From the NCBI GenBank assembly GCA_039105265.1, contig JAPFFF010000001.1, positions 7,192,001 through 7,256,000 on the forward strand: a stretch of 64,000 bases of DNA, given 5' to 3'. A model generated the notes under the pieces. That model saw only the letters and a program-made list of their open reading frames with translations. It made no database searches and was not told the DNA's origin. Position numbers and translations under genes: made by a program. Numbering within the stretch: the first letter of the stretch is position 1; the number at the start of each line of letters is the position of its first letter. Source of the stretch: Tritrichomonas musculus (Eukaryota > Parabasalia > Tritrichomonadida > Tritrichomonadidae). Positions 34,197 to 42,858 of this stretch are shown in pieces.

Positions 34197-37100
34197 TTAA
34201 TGGTTTTCAATGAAATAATCCTTTGCAGTGAAACCATTAACATAAGGACAACAACAATGATTTGATAATACCAACATTTTGGTATGAGCTGTTGTTAAAG
34301 CATTTTTGATGACCGTTATTTTACTCATAAGTTGTGAATTCATTTGAAGGTTTATATTTTTGCCTTTCATTATTGATTGCTTATCAATGACATTTTTGTA
34401 ATCACTTGATTTGATGTTGTTCTTCTTCAATGAAACACCTTTGAGCTTTAATGAAATTGTTTTGTCATCTGACCAAATCGTATAACATTTAGCACACAAA
34501 GCAACTTGATTTGCTCCAAACTTTTCTACACAGCATCCGAGAATCTTTTTCTCATCATATACATCATTGATTGCAGGATTTGGCATAAAGCTATAAATGT
34601 GTTTGTCATAAAATGATTTGTCTTTGATGACATAATCAAACAACTGGTCAATCGGTTTATTCATATCACCAGCTATAGACATGTAAAGGCTGTCTGTATC
34701 GACCGAGTTGAAATGAACCTTATTCATGTCAATGCATTTGTATAGAAAGTCATAAAGGAAAGTCAAATACCAATATTTCGCATTGTCTAATGTCCAAAAT
34801 GATTCCTGAAGACATGTATTACATTTGAATGAATGAGGTTGTGATTGTATCAAATAACAATCATTTGACAATTTACATCCATTGCGATAAGTATCGGATG
34901 CTATCAATTGAAAAGCTTTATTTTTATCAACAATTCTGACTTTATTGAAGTTCTCTGAATTCATTCCGTCATATCCGTAAGATCCGTTCATGCTAATCTT
35001 GTAAAACTTTTCGTTCCCGTGTGTCTTTCCTGACAATATATCTTGACGCTTCTTCATAAACTCACAAACAAATTGATTGAATCCGTCATGAGCTTCATAT
35101 AAACTCAAGCTCTTAATGTCATCAACTATAAGTCCGTGGTCGATTAAAAACCATAAATAATAGTTCGAGAACGTCATAAATGTACCGCATGTATCAAGCA
35201 ACATTGTCAGCTTTCTTGTTTCTTTATCTGCTGAATTCAGTTTATTGTCTTTCATGTATTTGTACATATAACTTCCAATCGTTTGTTCATCATTCATTAT
35301 ATTGATATTTCTAAACACAGGAGGAAAGTTAATCAAATCATTGATTTTATTCTTTGGACATCTCAATTTGACTTCAGCTTTGAATATAAACTCAGGGTTT
35401 GCATCAAATCGTTTCTTTGATTGAATGATATTCATTGCAGCATTGAATACCTTTTCATTCTTGTTTCCATCTTCATCATAAACATCAAATCGTTTTATAA
35501 ATGAACCAGGCATGTACATGATTCCTCCGTGATAAGGATTAAATGAATGTTTTACTGAACTGAATGATGAAGGATACAATGAATTGAAATCAATACCAGC
35601 AACGTGAGAGACTGTGTTTGAAGTGTCATAGCTAATGATTCTGTCATTAACGGCATCATATTTGAGTTTATTGATTAATGTTTGACCTCTGATGTTCACA
35701 CGATGAAGTACATTTGATAATCCTCCCGTTATGTTCTCTCTCAAATTGTAGTATTCTTTTTCATCAGTTATGAGTGTTGGCAGGTGATGGAGCTTGCAGA
35801 ATTTCTTCAATTGTATTTTGGTTCTTGTTATCTTGTCATCATCTCTTTGTCTTAAACGATTACATTCAGCACAAGCAAGTAAACAGTTATCAATCTGATG
35901 TCCTTTGTTGTTATCTATTCTGTCAAGTGTCGGTTTGTTGTTGTAAGTAAAGTGTTCACCACATAAATGACATTTACCTGTTTCATTTGATTCATACAAT
36001 TTCATGAATGCTTCGAAATCCTTTTCACTAACACATTTTGAAATATCTCGTTGATTTTGATTTGATTGAAGCGATGAATCGCCTTTTTGCGAGCAAAAAT
36101 TATGTTTCATGTCTTGCTTTCGATAATTATCACATTTATTTAACCACCATTTCATTGTTGGTTTAAATGTATTCATCTTGTTGATGATTTCATAGTCGTT
36201 CTTCGGATTAAAATCTTTGTAAGCAAGAGCATATTTGATACATGATGCGTTCTTTGACAATGAAAGATTGCTAATCAAATCAACTTTATATTCAGCATTC
36301 ATTTGAATAAGGTTGTCAATCGGTTTAATCATCATTTCAACATCATTGTCATTGTATGATAACAAATAATCCCAACGTGTTGCAAACCTCTTTGAATCAA
36401 TCAAATACTCTTCATAATCAGCTTTTGTTAATGGATTCTTTTGATTGAGATAACTGTAGAAGTCTTCATATTTGAACGGTTCACTCTTTGATAACACTTC
36501 ATTATAATTATCACTGTTGATTGCTTCATAAGGAAAGACACCTTTCGAACTGTTAGATATACCGCCAAAATCGATTCCAAACTGTTTGAGTGTTCCTCCA
36601 GCAACAAATGCTTGTGCGTCAATGAATCGTAATCGAATAGGATACTTTGATGATTTCAATATAAATTGTTTCAATGATGTAGCTGTTCCAATCATTCCGC
36701 TATCGATAGACCAATGATTTTTAATCAATTGCTCTTTGAATAAGTTTGAATCAAATCGTGATGAATTAAAACCGAATACTGTTATTGTTTTCAATGATGT
36801 ATCTATTTTATTGAGTTCTTCTTCCGATTTATCTTTGATGAATGATTTCAAATGATTCAACTTATCAGCATACACATCACAGCCAGCAACAAATAACCAG
36901 TCAATCCATTTGGCAATGAAGTCATTTGTTCGTATATCAAAGTTCTTTGTTATCAATCCTTTATCAAGCTTCACACATGATGAAACACTCAAAGGAATCA
37001 ATCGAGAATTGATAACTGATTTATCACTGACTTTCTTTTCAATCTTTTGTTCCATTGTTTCAAAATCATAAGTGATATAATGAATTGTTGGCTTCCATTC

Positions 37101-38780
37101 AAGTTCATATGAAAGACAATACAAATAAACAGGATTGTTTAAAATGTGTGGACAATATGGTAAAGCTTCTCGTGAAGGTATGAAATCCTTTTTGAATTTG
37201 CCTCCTAGCTTCTCACATTTATCTACATGTCTGTTGAATCTATCCATATGTTCATGACCTTTGTGAATGTATGAACCACAATGAGGACAAATATGAATAT
37301 TTGTTAATGCTTCAGCATTGATGATGTACATTATGTGAATTATCTTATCCTTTGAATACAAGAGAGCTGAAAACGTTTTGTTTGATTCGTCTGTGTTATG
37401 CCATTGGTCTTGTAAATCGAAAAAGCCTTTTTTATCTGTTTCAGTTTGGTTGTATTCATAAATGTTGACATTGATGTTATGATTCTTCGCTGATTCTTTC
37501 ATTTCTTCAATTGTGATTCCTTTGAAGGTGTTGATTAATTGTTTTGCTGCTTTTGAAGGCTTCTTTGTATAACTCAAACCGTGTTCATCACATAATATTT
37601 TCTTTGCTGCTGCTGTTCTGTCAGAGATTTTAAATGTTCGTGTTTCGATAAGTTGCTTATTCAAACAACAAGCAAGGAAACGATACCAACACAAACAATC
37701 ATCAACGTTATCAATAATGATATATTTATTTTTGCCAAACAATTCTGAAACTTCATCAATCTTTCCTGTTATCTTAACAACTCGTGAGATTGTAAACGAA
37801 ACAGACCAAACGATACATAATTTGATGTTTGAAGTAGTGGTTTCATATTCATGTATTTTTGATTCAACATACAGTTTAACTTTGTCAACATCTTTACTCT
37901 CTCTAACTATTATCGGAATTGATGATTTATAGTTCTTCCATTTGATTTCACTTGCTTCATACGTATATCTTTCGTTTTCATTCTTGGGCGGTATCTCAAA
38001 TATGCCTGTCAATTGAAAATATATTTTGAACGGTTTCACTTCTTGTTTAAACACTGTCTCAGTTAAATATTCATTGATGTCTTCAATTGATGAAACTCCG
38101 TTTTTGTAATATATTTTGATTGGTTCTTTACTGTCTTCATCTAATCGTTCAACCTTTTCACTATCATTTGGGAATTGGTCAATGAAATGACTGCATGCTT
38201 CGACGGCTTCATCAAAGTTTTCAGGTTCATTGATTATGAAATATGAATCATGTTTTGAATGAACACCTTTATAGCCAAACTTTTTGATGTATTCAATTAA
38301 TTCAGCATTTTCATTGTTGAATCGAATATCTTCATATCGTTGAGGTTGTTTGTTTGTCTTTGGTGGTAATGGTCTCAATAATATATTTTCAGATTTAATT
38401 AATTGAAGGGCTTTGTTGAGTGCATCATGAGCAATTTTAATGTTGTCCTCGATTTGTTTTTGTTTTAGTTTTTGTTCATCATCTTGTTCTTCTTCTTCAA
38501 ATTGTTCCTCTTCCTCCTCTTCTTCTTGTTCTTCTGCTTCTTTCTTCATTCTATTGACGAAAGCTAATATTGTTGTATCATTGATTCTATCACCTTCATG
38601 TTCTCTAAAACCGAATGAAGTTAGATAGTTTTCTAAGATTGATTTGAAGTGTTTAACATCATAATCACTAGGTTTAGATGTTGATAAGCGAGGTTTTAAT
38701 TGAAGTTCATTATTGATATACCTGATTTGTTCAATAACAAATGATTTGGTATCTTTTTGATAGTAATAACGAGAACTCAT
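34197..38780 (-). CDS. PolB: Protein-primed DNA polymerase B with HNH motif (element B)
   Basis: The 1527-aa protein shows an acidic Glu-rich N-terminal stretch (~90-110), the OTU-like VDDCLCWYRFLACCL segment (~365), a CPHCGSYIH zinc finger, exonuclease motifs YDFETMEQ (~570), NSSRFDSNLF and YNDNDVEMM, the HNH-type motif CHLC...LDRIDNNKGHQIDNC...CAEC (~935), and palm motifs DFNSLYPS (~1060), KISMNGSYGYDG (~1262) and DTDSLYMS (~1360). Catalytic residues are present. Just before the HNH motif it has a short extra segment coded by a double hairpin. It lacks the N-terminal duplication of A. Confidence 0.93.
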   Translation of the reverse strand: MSSRYYYQKDTKSFVIEQIRYINNELQLKPRLSTSKPSDYDVKHFKSILENYLTSFGFREHEGDRINDTTILAFVNRMKKEAEEQEEEEEEEQFEEEEQDDEQKLKQKQIEDNIKIAHDALNKALQLIKSENILLRPLPPKTNKQPQRYEDIRFNNENAELIEYIKKFGYKGVHSKHDSYFIINEPENFDEAVEACSHFIDQFPNDSEKVERLDEDSKEPIKIYYKNGVSSIEDINEYLTETVFKQEVKPFKIYFQLTGIFEIPPKNENERYTYEASEIKWKNYKSSIPIIVRESKDVDKVKLYVESKIHEYETTTSNIKLCIVWSVSFTISRVVKITGKIDEVSELFGKNKYIIIDNVDDCLCWYRFLACCLNKQLIETRTFKISDRTAAAKKILCDEHGLSYTKKPSKAAKQLINTFKGITIEEMKESAKNHNINVNIYEYNQTETDKKGFFDLQDQWHNTDESNKTFSALLYSKDKIIHIMYIINAEALTNIHICPHCGSYIHKGHEHMDRFNRHVDKCEKLGGKFKKDFIPSREALPYCPHILNNPVYLYCLSYELEWKPTIHYITYDFETMEQKIEKKVSDKSVINSRLIPLSVSSCVKLDKGLITKNFDIRTNDFIAKWIDWLFVAGCDVYADKLNHLKSFIKDKSEEELNKIDTSLKTITVFGFNSSRFDSNLFKEQLIKNHWSIDSGMIGTATSLKQFILKSSKYPIRLRFIDAQAFVAGGTLKQFGIDFGGISNSSKGVFPYEAINSDNYNEVLSKSEPFKYEDFYSYLNQKNPLTKADYEEYLIDSKRFATRWDYLLSYNDNDVEMMIKPIDNLIQMNAEYKVDLISNLSLSKNASCIKYALAYKDFNPKNDYEIINKMNTFKPTMKWWLNKCDNYRKQDMKHNFCSQKGDSSLQSNQNQRDISKCVSEKDFEAFMKLYESNETGKCHLCGEHFTYNNKPTLDRIDNNKGHQIDNCLLACAECNRLRQRDDDKITRTKIQLKKFCKLHHLPTLITDEKEYYNLRENITGGLSNVLHRVNIRGQTLINKLKYDAVNDRIISYDTSNTVSHVAGIDFNSLYPSSFSSVKHSFNPYHGGIMYMPGSFIKRFDVYDEDGNKNEKVFNAAMNIIQSKKRFDANPEFIFKAEVKLRCPKNKINDLINFPPVFRNINIMNDEQTIGSYMYKYMKDNKLNSADKETRKLTMLLDTCGTFMTFSNYYLWFLIDHGLIVDDIKSLSLYEAHDGFNQFVCEFMKKRQDILSGKTHGNEKFYKISMNGSYGYDGMNSENFNKVRIVDKNKAFQLIASDTYRNGCKLSNDCYLIQSQPHSFKCNTCLQESFWTLDNAKYWYLTFLYDFLYKCIDMNKVHFNSVDTDSLYMSIAGDMNKPIDQLFDYVIKDKSFYDKHIYSFMPNPAINDVYDEKKILGCCVEKFGANQVALCAKCYTIWSDDKTISLKLKGVSLKKNNIKSSDYKNVIDKQSIMKGKNINLQMNSQLMSKITVIKNALTTAHTKMLVLSNHCCCPYVNGFTAKDYFIENH
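36071..36099. repeat. Double hairpin inside PolB coding sequence (element B)
   Basis: GCGAT-GA-ATCGC (36071-36082) and TTTTTGC-GA-GCAAAAA (36084-36099) lie one base apart. They encode the extra residues CSQKGDSS, absent from the PolB of A at this point, so the hairpins appear inserted in frame. Confidence 0.8.
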
Positions 38781-38822
38781 TTATGATATAATTAAAAAAT
38801 CAAATTATTTGAAATTTGAAAA

Positions 38823-39374
38823 ATGTTAAATCAAAAAAAAATAATTCAGGTTTTTTATTTCATTGAAATGACAGAATTAATAGAGATATTGAAACATGTT
38901 GATGCAATCCGTCATTTGTTAACGATATTGATTGCTAAATCAGATGATAATGAAGCTTTCAGGAACCTTGTGAATAACGTTTCATTTGACAATGACAATA
39001 ATGATTCATCATCAGATGATGAAAATCTACCCCATTTCTCTGAACAAAATAGTTTATTGAATGATATAACACCAAAAAGTGATAAACCAAAGCGCTCCTT
39101 ATTCAATTCATCAAAGTTCTTAAACGCTCATGACCGTGAATTAGTCATGCAGTTCCTTGATGAAGAACGAATGAATGAAATTAATAAGTTGCCAGCACAT
39201 AAACAAGCATCATACACAAAACTATTAATCAAAAAGCATTTAAACATAGATATATCAACGTACATGGTTAACAAGATTCTCACATTGAAAAGGCAACAGA
39301 CTCATGACAATGATGACAATGATAACAATAACAATAATAACAATAACAATCAAAGAAGACCACAATTGATTTGA
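38823..39374 (+). CDS. Conserved PolB-neighbour protein, 183 aa (element B)
   Basis: A leading helical segment (MTELIEILKHVDAIRHLLTIL, if the internal ATG at 38868 is used) is followed by an acidic Ser/Asp-rich linker, the conserved SLFNSSKFLNAHDRELVMQFL, KLLIKKHLNIDISTYMVNKIL and a poly-Asn/Asp tail. It matches the proteins at 17799-18296 and 63597 onward. Here it is divergent from PolB. The start is uncertain: 38823 or 38868. Confidence 0.74.
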   Translation: MLNQKKIIQVFYFIEMTELIEILKHVDAIRHLLTILIAKSDDNEAFRNLVNNVSFDNDNNDSSSDDENLPHFSEQNSLLNDITPKSDKPKRSLFNSSKFLNAHDRELVMQFLDEERMNEINKLPAHKQASYTKLLIKKHLNIDISTYMVNKILTLKRQQTHDNDDNDNNNNNNNNNQRRPQLI

Positions 39375-39396
39375 ATTCATTGAATCTTTTGAAGTT

Positions 39397-39405
39397 TTAT
39401 TTTTG
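39397..39405 (+). promoter_or_regulatory. TTATTTTTG motif upstream of the 81-aa gene
   Basis: TTATTTTTG ends six bases before the ATG at 39412, in a 37-bp spacer between same-strand genes. Confidence 0.42.
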
Positions 39406-39411
39406 GTTTAA

Positions 39412-39657
39412 ATGAATAGTGCACTTAATGGTTTGAGTTGTGATTCTTCAGCTTTACACGCTCAGTTTAGAAGGGTAAAGGATAAGATATTCAATGAATG
39501 CATGAATTCTGAAGATGATGCATTAAACGGAAAGTTTGATAAGATGATTCACATATTGTCGATATATAAACAACTATTTAATGATATTGAATCGATTAAA
39601 ATACAATTAAGAGCTATTGATGAACGTATCAAATCAGCTGAACAGATGACTTTGTAA
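39412..39657 (+). CDS. Small helical protein, 81 aa (element B)
   Basis: MNSALNGLSCDSSALHAQFRRVKDK is followed by two predicted helices with a coiled-coil C-terminus (LFNDIESIKIQLRAIDERIKSAEQM). No copy was recognised in A, C or D. The clean start, the motif before it and tight fit between neighbours support a real gene. Function unknown. Confidence 0.62.
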   Translation: MNSALNGLSCDSSALHAQFRRVKDKIFNECMNSEDDALNGKFDKMIHILSIYKQLFNDIESIKIQLRAIDERIKSAEQMTL

Positions 39658-39705
39658 ATGAATCATTGAATGACTCATCATTGATGTTGTTTTATTTTTA
39701 TTCAA

Positions 39706-40281
39706 ATGTCTTTAAACCGTGCACGTATTCTTTCCAGTGAGAACGATGCATCAGTTAAGCAGGAACAATCAACCAGTATTAATATAAACATCAAACCAAA
39801 GCAACCACAACCAGTTGAATATCCATCAGTTCAACCATTACCACAATCATCTCAAGCCACAAATTTTACTATACCTCAGATGAGTGGAGTATATCAATCA
39901 CAGCATCCAACAAACAACGTTTCCCTAGAAAGGGGTATAAGTGATATTGGAGCTGATATAACAGAACTTGAAACCAAAAACAAATTCCTTGAGATATTGT
40001 TATCAATCTATGAAACAAATCCAATAAAAGTCAATGATTTATTGATTTGTCATTCAAATACATTAATGGAACTCATCAAATTACTAACACAAGCTGATAA
40101 AGTTGAATTGATTGTTAATGATGATTGTGCGTGTAATGGTTGTGTTTCTCGTTCCAAATATCTTTTGATTGATAGGATTTTGGTGTACAAAAATAATGAA
40201 TCAAATGACTTGAAATACAAATATAATAGCATTTATACCGAACTCATTAGACACAACATTTCATTAAAAACATGTATTTAA
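39706..40281 (+). CDS. Conserved CxxC protein, 191 aa (element B)
   Basis: RARILSSENDASVKQEQS and the C-terminal half NKFLEILLSIYETNPIKVNDLLICHSNTLMELIKLL, DDCACNGCVSRSKYLLIDRILV match the 212-aa protein of A. The linker between them is shorter and less regular. It is followed at once by the membrane protein and ATPase genes in the same orientation, so an operon-like cluster is likely. Confidence 0.82.
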   Translation: MSLNRARILSSENDASVKQEQSTSININIKPKQPQPVEYPSVQPLPQSSQATNFTIPQMSGVYQSQHPTNNVSLERGISDIGADITELETKNKFLEILLSIYETNPIKVNDLLICHSNTLMELIKLLTQADKVELIVNDDCACNGCVSRSKYLLIDRILVYKNNESNDLKYKYNSIYTELIRHNISLKTCI

Positions 40282-40291
40282 AAACTAATAA

Positions 40292-40423
40292 ATGATATAT
40301 GAAATATTAGTTGTTTCATTATTAACAGGTTTATTTTTAGTGAAGCTTGTTGAAGTATCTTTAATGATGCCTGACAAAGAACCAGAACTCAGTGAAGAGA
40401 TAAGAACAAAAATGTATTCATGA
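40292..40423 (+). CDS. Small single-span membrane protein, 43 aa (element B)
   Basis: MIYEILVVSLLTGLFLVKLVE forms a hydrophobic helix, followed by PDKEPELSEEIRTKMYS. It lies 10 bp after the CxxC gene and 24 bp before the ATPase. The D copy is identical apart from one residue; the A and C copies are diverged but keep the same layout. Confidence 0.8.
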   Translation: MIYEILVVSLLTGLFLVKLVEVSLMMPDKEPELSEEIRTKMYS

Positions 40424-40447
40424 AGAGCTTTAACGAAAACTAAAGAA

Positions 40448-41362
40448 ATGAAAGGTTTCATGAAACCCACTCAGTTTAATTATAAAGAGGTTTTATTTTC
40501 TAATAGCTCTGATTATGATGATGACCAAATGAGTTTTGCATTTGAATATGAATCATTCAAGCCAACTGTTAATGAAAAGACATTTAATATTGATGATGAG
40601 ATGAATAAAGCTTATCAACGCAATGAATCAAAAATAAAAAACGAATCAATCAGACCAATCGCAAACGGTATTTATTCATATTACAATTCATTGAACATAC
40701 TCGTTGGTCAGCAAGGTAAAGGAAAGAGTCATATAATGCTACGAGATGTTATTCAAATGTCTCGAATGAAGAACGCTGGCTTTCATTTAATTGTTTATGT
40801 ATCACGAAACGGAACAATTAACGATGCTACATTCGAAAGCCAACGCGAATTGATACAGCTACCAATAAAAACTGTTGCTGACAGCAATGCTGAAGAATAT
40901 CTTAAACAACTTGATTTATATAAAGAATTGTATAACAAATATTCATCAACACCAAAAATAGTAATCGATGAAAAGAAGTTAAACGATATGTTTGAGTTTC
41001 TTCATATCAATAAACTAGGTCAACCAAATAAACCGCTAAATACTATCATTCTTTGTGAAGACTTCTTGAAATCGAAACTAATTAAATCATCCTATTTTAT
41101 CAATACCATTAGTCAGCTTCGACACAAGAATCTAATCATATTCGTTAACATTCAGTTCTTCAAAGCTTTAACAACAGAATGGAAAAATAATGCAACATCA
41201 TTCTTCATCTTTAGTGGTTATTCACGACAGAAACTCGGCTACATATATCAACAAGTTCCATTTCCAATAGATTTCGAAGAGCTATGGAATCGATACAGAA
41301 CAATGAAAGCACATCAATTCGTTTTAATCAATGTTCGAACTAATAACCTTTCATTCATCTAA
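40448..41362 (+). CDS. ATP: FtsK/HerA-like packaging ATPase (element B)
   Basis: The 304-aa protein has Walker A QQGKGKSH (~residues 91-98), NTIILCEDF Walker B and the conserved SQLRHKNLIIFVNIQFFK stretch. Its last bases overlap the convergent ~150-aa gene by 12 bp, the same arrangement as in A, C and D. The first in-frame ATG (MKGFMKPTQF) may be preceded in use by the internal ATG four codons later. Confidence 0.92.
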   Translation: MKGFMKPTQFNYKEVLFSNSSDYDDDQMSFAFEYESFKPTVNEKTFNIDDEMNKAYQRNESKIKNESIRPIANGIYSYYNSLNILVGQQGKGKSHIMLRDVIQMSRMKNAGFHLIVYVSRNGTINDATFESQRELIQLPIKTVADSNAEEYLKQLDLYKELYNKYSSTPKIVIDEKKLNDMFEFLHINKLGQPNKPLNTIILCEDFLKSKLIKSSYFINTISQLRHKNLIIFVNIQFFKALTTEWKNNATSFFIFSGYSRQKLGYIYQQVPFPIDFEELWNRYRTMKAHQFVLINVRTNNLSFI

Positions 41363-41809
41363 TACAATTTGTTGTTGAACACCAACAAACAGCTGTGGTG
41401 TATTGATATTATATTTTTGTCTCATTTGTTCAATCAATTCCTTTGTTTTCTTATCTGTTGCCTTTCTGATACTGTAATTATAATACTTATATTCTTTAAA
41501 TGATTGTTCTTCACTTGAACCTTCAACGAAGAACTCAATTGACGTTGTTGATATCCTTCTTCTAACATTTGATGTAAGTGTTATATATTCGAGCCCGAGG
41601 TCGACTATCTTGTCGTGATAGAATCGTTTGAATTCATTCTCTTTGTTCTTCAATGATATGTACAACACTTTAGCTTTATATGCAGCCTTTCCACAAGGTA
41701 TTGGATATCTATCACACAGAATTGAGAAATCACATTGTTTGAACTTCTCTGATTCATCCAACATATCAATAAGTGAATTGATGTAATCATAAACCTTTGG
41801 TGTTGTCAT
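41351..41809 (-). CDS. Conserved ~150-aa protein (element B)
   Basis: MTTPKVYDYINSLIDMLDESEKFKQCDFSILCDRYPIP, a basic SNVRRRIST block, YKYYNYSIRK and LIEQMRQKYNINTPQLFVGVQQQ are shared with the copies in A, C and D; the D copy is about 90% identical by eye. It is the last gene before the right terminal repeat. Confidence 0.82.
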   Translation of the reverse strand: MTTPKVYDYINSLIDMLDESEKFKQCDFSILCDRYPIPCGKAAYKAKVLYISLKNKENEFKRFYHDKIVDLGLEYITLTSNVRRRISTTSIEFFVEGSSEEQSFKEYKYYNYSIRKATDKKTKELIEQMRQKYNINTPQLFVGVQQQIVLDE

Positions 41810-41845
41810 GTCTTTATCATGAAATTAAAAAATAAAAACGTCATT

Positions 41846-42212
41846 GAAGACATCAACAGCCTCAAAAATAAAGTTCATCAACTTGAGAATGAATTAAATG
41901 AACTGTCTAATAAATGAAACATCAATTGATGGTAATCATTAAATGAGTTCATATTATTTTTGTTCATTAGTCGTGTTGACGGCGGGCTTTAGCTCGACGG
42001 AAACCGACTGATATATACTACTAAACAAGTTCAAAGATGAAGATTCAAAGATGAAGATTCAAAAGTGTCTACCCGATTTTTGAATGAAATGGGGGGCTAA
42101 TTTTGAAAAAGTGGCGATTTTTTGAGTCATGGCGCCGATGTTTGGGGTCTGTAAATCCTATGACGAGGGGTCATTTTTTAATCCCCCCTCCAGACGGTCC
42201 ACTATCACTACT
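41846..42212 (-). repeat. Right terminal inverted repeat of B, 367 bp
   Basis: Reverse complement of 21302-21668 without a visible mismatch. Its inner end carries a second copy of the tail of the 77-aa coiled-coil gene, which here has no start and is not a gene. Confidence 0.95.
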
Positions 42213-42218
42213 AGGCTT
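42213..42218. repeat. Target-site duplication AGGCTT, right of element B
   Basis: Directly follows ...CACTATCACTACT and equals 21296-21301. Confidence 0.95.
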
Positions 42219-42522
42219 CAAGATCAAAAGCATATAATATTCTTGCTTTACTATAATCTATATCTCTATCCTTCATTAGAACAACAACCTCTCTTCCACA
42301 AATAAAACGTATGACAAGTATTATAGTTGGAAAATAGTCTTTTTCAAGTTTGATATAATAGCACGGATAGCTATCTATTACAGCTTGTCCTTTGCTCAAA
42401 CACATTTTTGGCAATTCATATTTCATTGGAAAGGCATATATTACATATCCTTTAGTGCTTACAGCAAGAGTTGAATAGTTAACATCATCGCATACAATTT
42501 CTTTTCCAGGTCTGACAGTCAT
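42213..42522 (-). pseudogene. Variable-slot protein, N-terminal part, cut by insertion of B (element C)
   Basis: MTVRPGKEIVCDDVNYSTLAVSTKGYVIYA recalls the start of the A protein at 7177 (TLKPGQYRELKYSKYLSAVYL), followed by a series of beta-strand-like segments (PTIILVIRFICGREVVVLM). Element B sits in this gene; the low-complexity remainder is at 20220-21301. The gene lies four bases after the 110-aa gene on the same strand. Confidence 0.78.
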
Positions 42523-42525
42523 TTA

Positions 42526-42855
42526 TTAATAAATAAGAAGACAACTAAGTATGAATGCAGAAGGTTCAATAACATTTCCGTAAAGGTCAGTGAACCAGAT
42601 TTTATAGTTCCGTTCATGTCCAAGAAACAAATACTTTCTATATTTGGTTTGTCTTCTATTGGCTAGCATTATAAATTGATCGCAGTAACCATATTGCTGA
42701 ACGATATCACTGTGCACCATCAAATCGCCAACAAGCGTATCTTTCACTATTGCACCTACATACTGAACGACAATATATCTTTTGTTCCTACTGCTCACAA
42801 ATTCTAGAGGAAGCTGAAATTCTTTATCTTGCGTATGGAAGTATAGTTTAGTCAT
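42526..42855 (-). CDS. Conserved 109-aa beta-rich protein (element C)
   Basis: KLYFHTQDKEFQLPLEFVSSRNKRYIVVQYVGAIV, GDLMVHSDIVQ, FIMLANRRQTKYRKY and IWFTDLYGNVIEPSAFILSCLLIY match the A and B copies. It lies four bases after the integrase, in the same orientation. Confidence 0.78.
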   Translation of the reverse strand: MTKLYFHTQDKEFQLPLEFVSSRNKRYIVVQYVGAIVKDTLVGDLMVHSDIVQQYGYCDQFIMLANRRQTKYRKYLFLGHERNYKIWFTDLYGNVIEPSAFILSCLLIY

Positions 42856-42858
42856 TTA

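Larger units (their letters stand above)
21302..42212. mobile_element. Complete Polinton/Maverick element B, 20.9 kb
   Basis: Both ends are in the window: 367-bp terminal inverted repeats with no mismatch that I could find by eye, 5'-AG...CT-3' termini, and AGGCTT target duplications. It carries polymerase, integrase, ATPase, capsid, small capsid proteins, CxxC protein, membrane protein, D-loop protein and a KilA-N gene. Identical repeats and an exact duplication indicate a recent insertion. Most genes look whole; the fibre gene is broken (about two breaks). Confidence 0.96.

Noticed and set aside
41846-41920. Second coiled-coil gene at the right end of B
   Set aside because: Only the gene's tail, present because the terminal repeat includes it; no start codon or upstream part.
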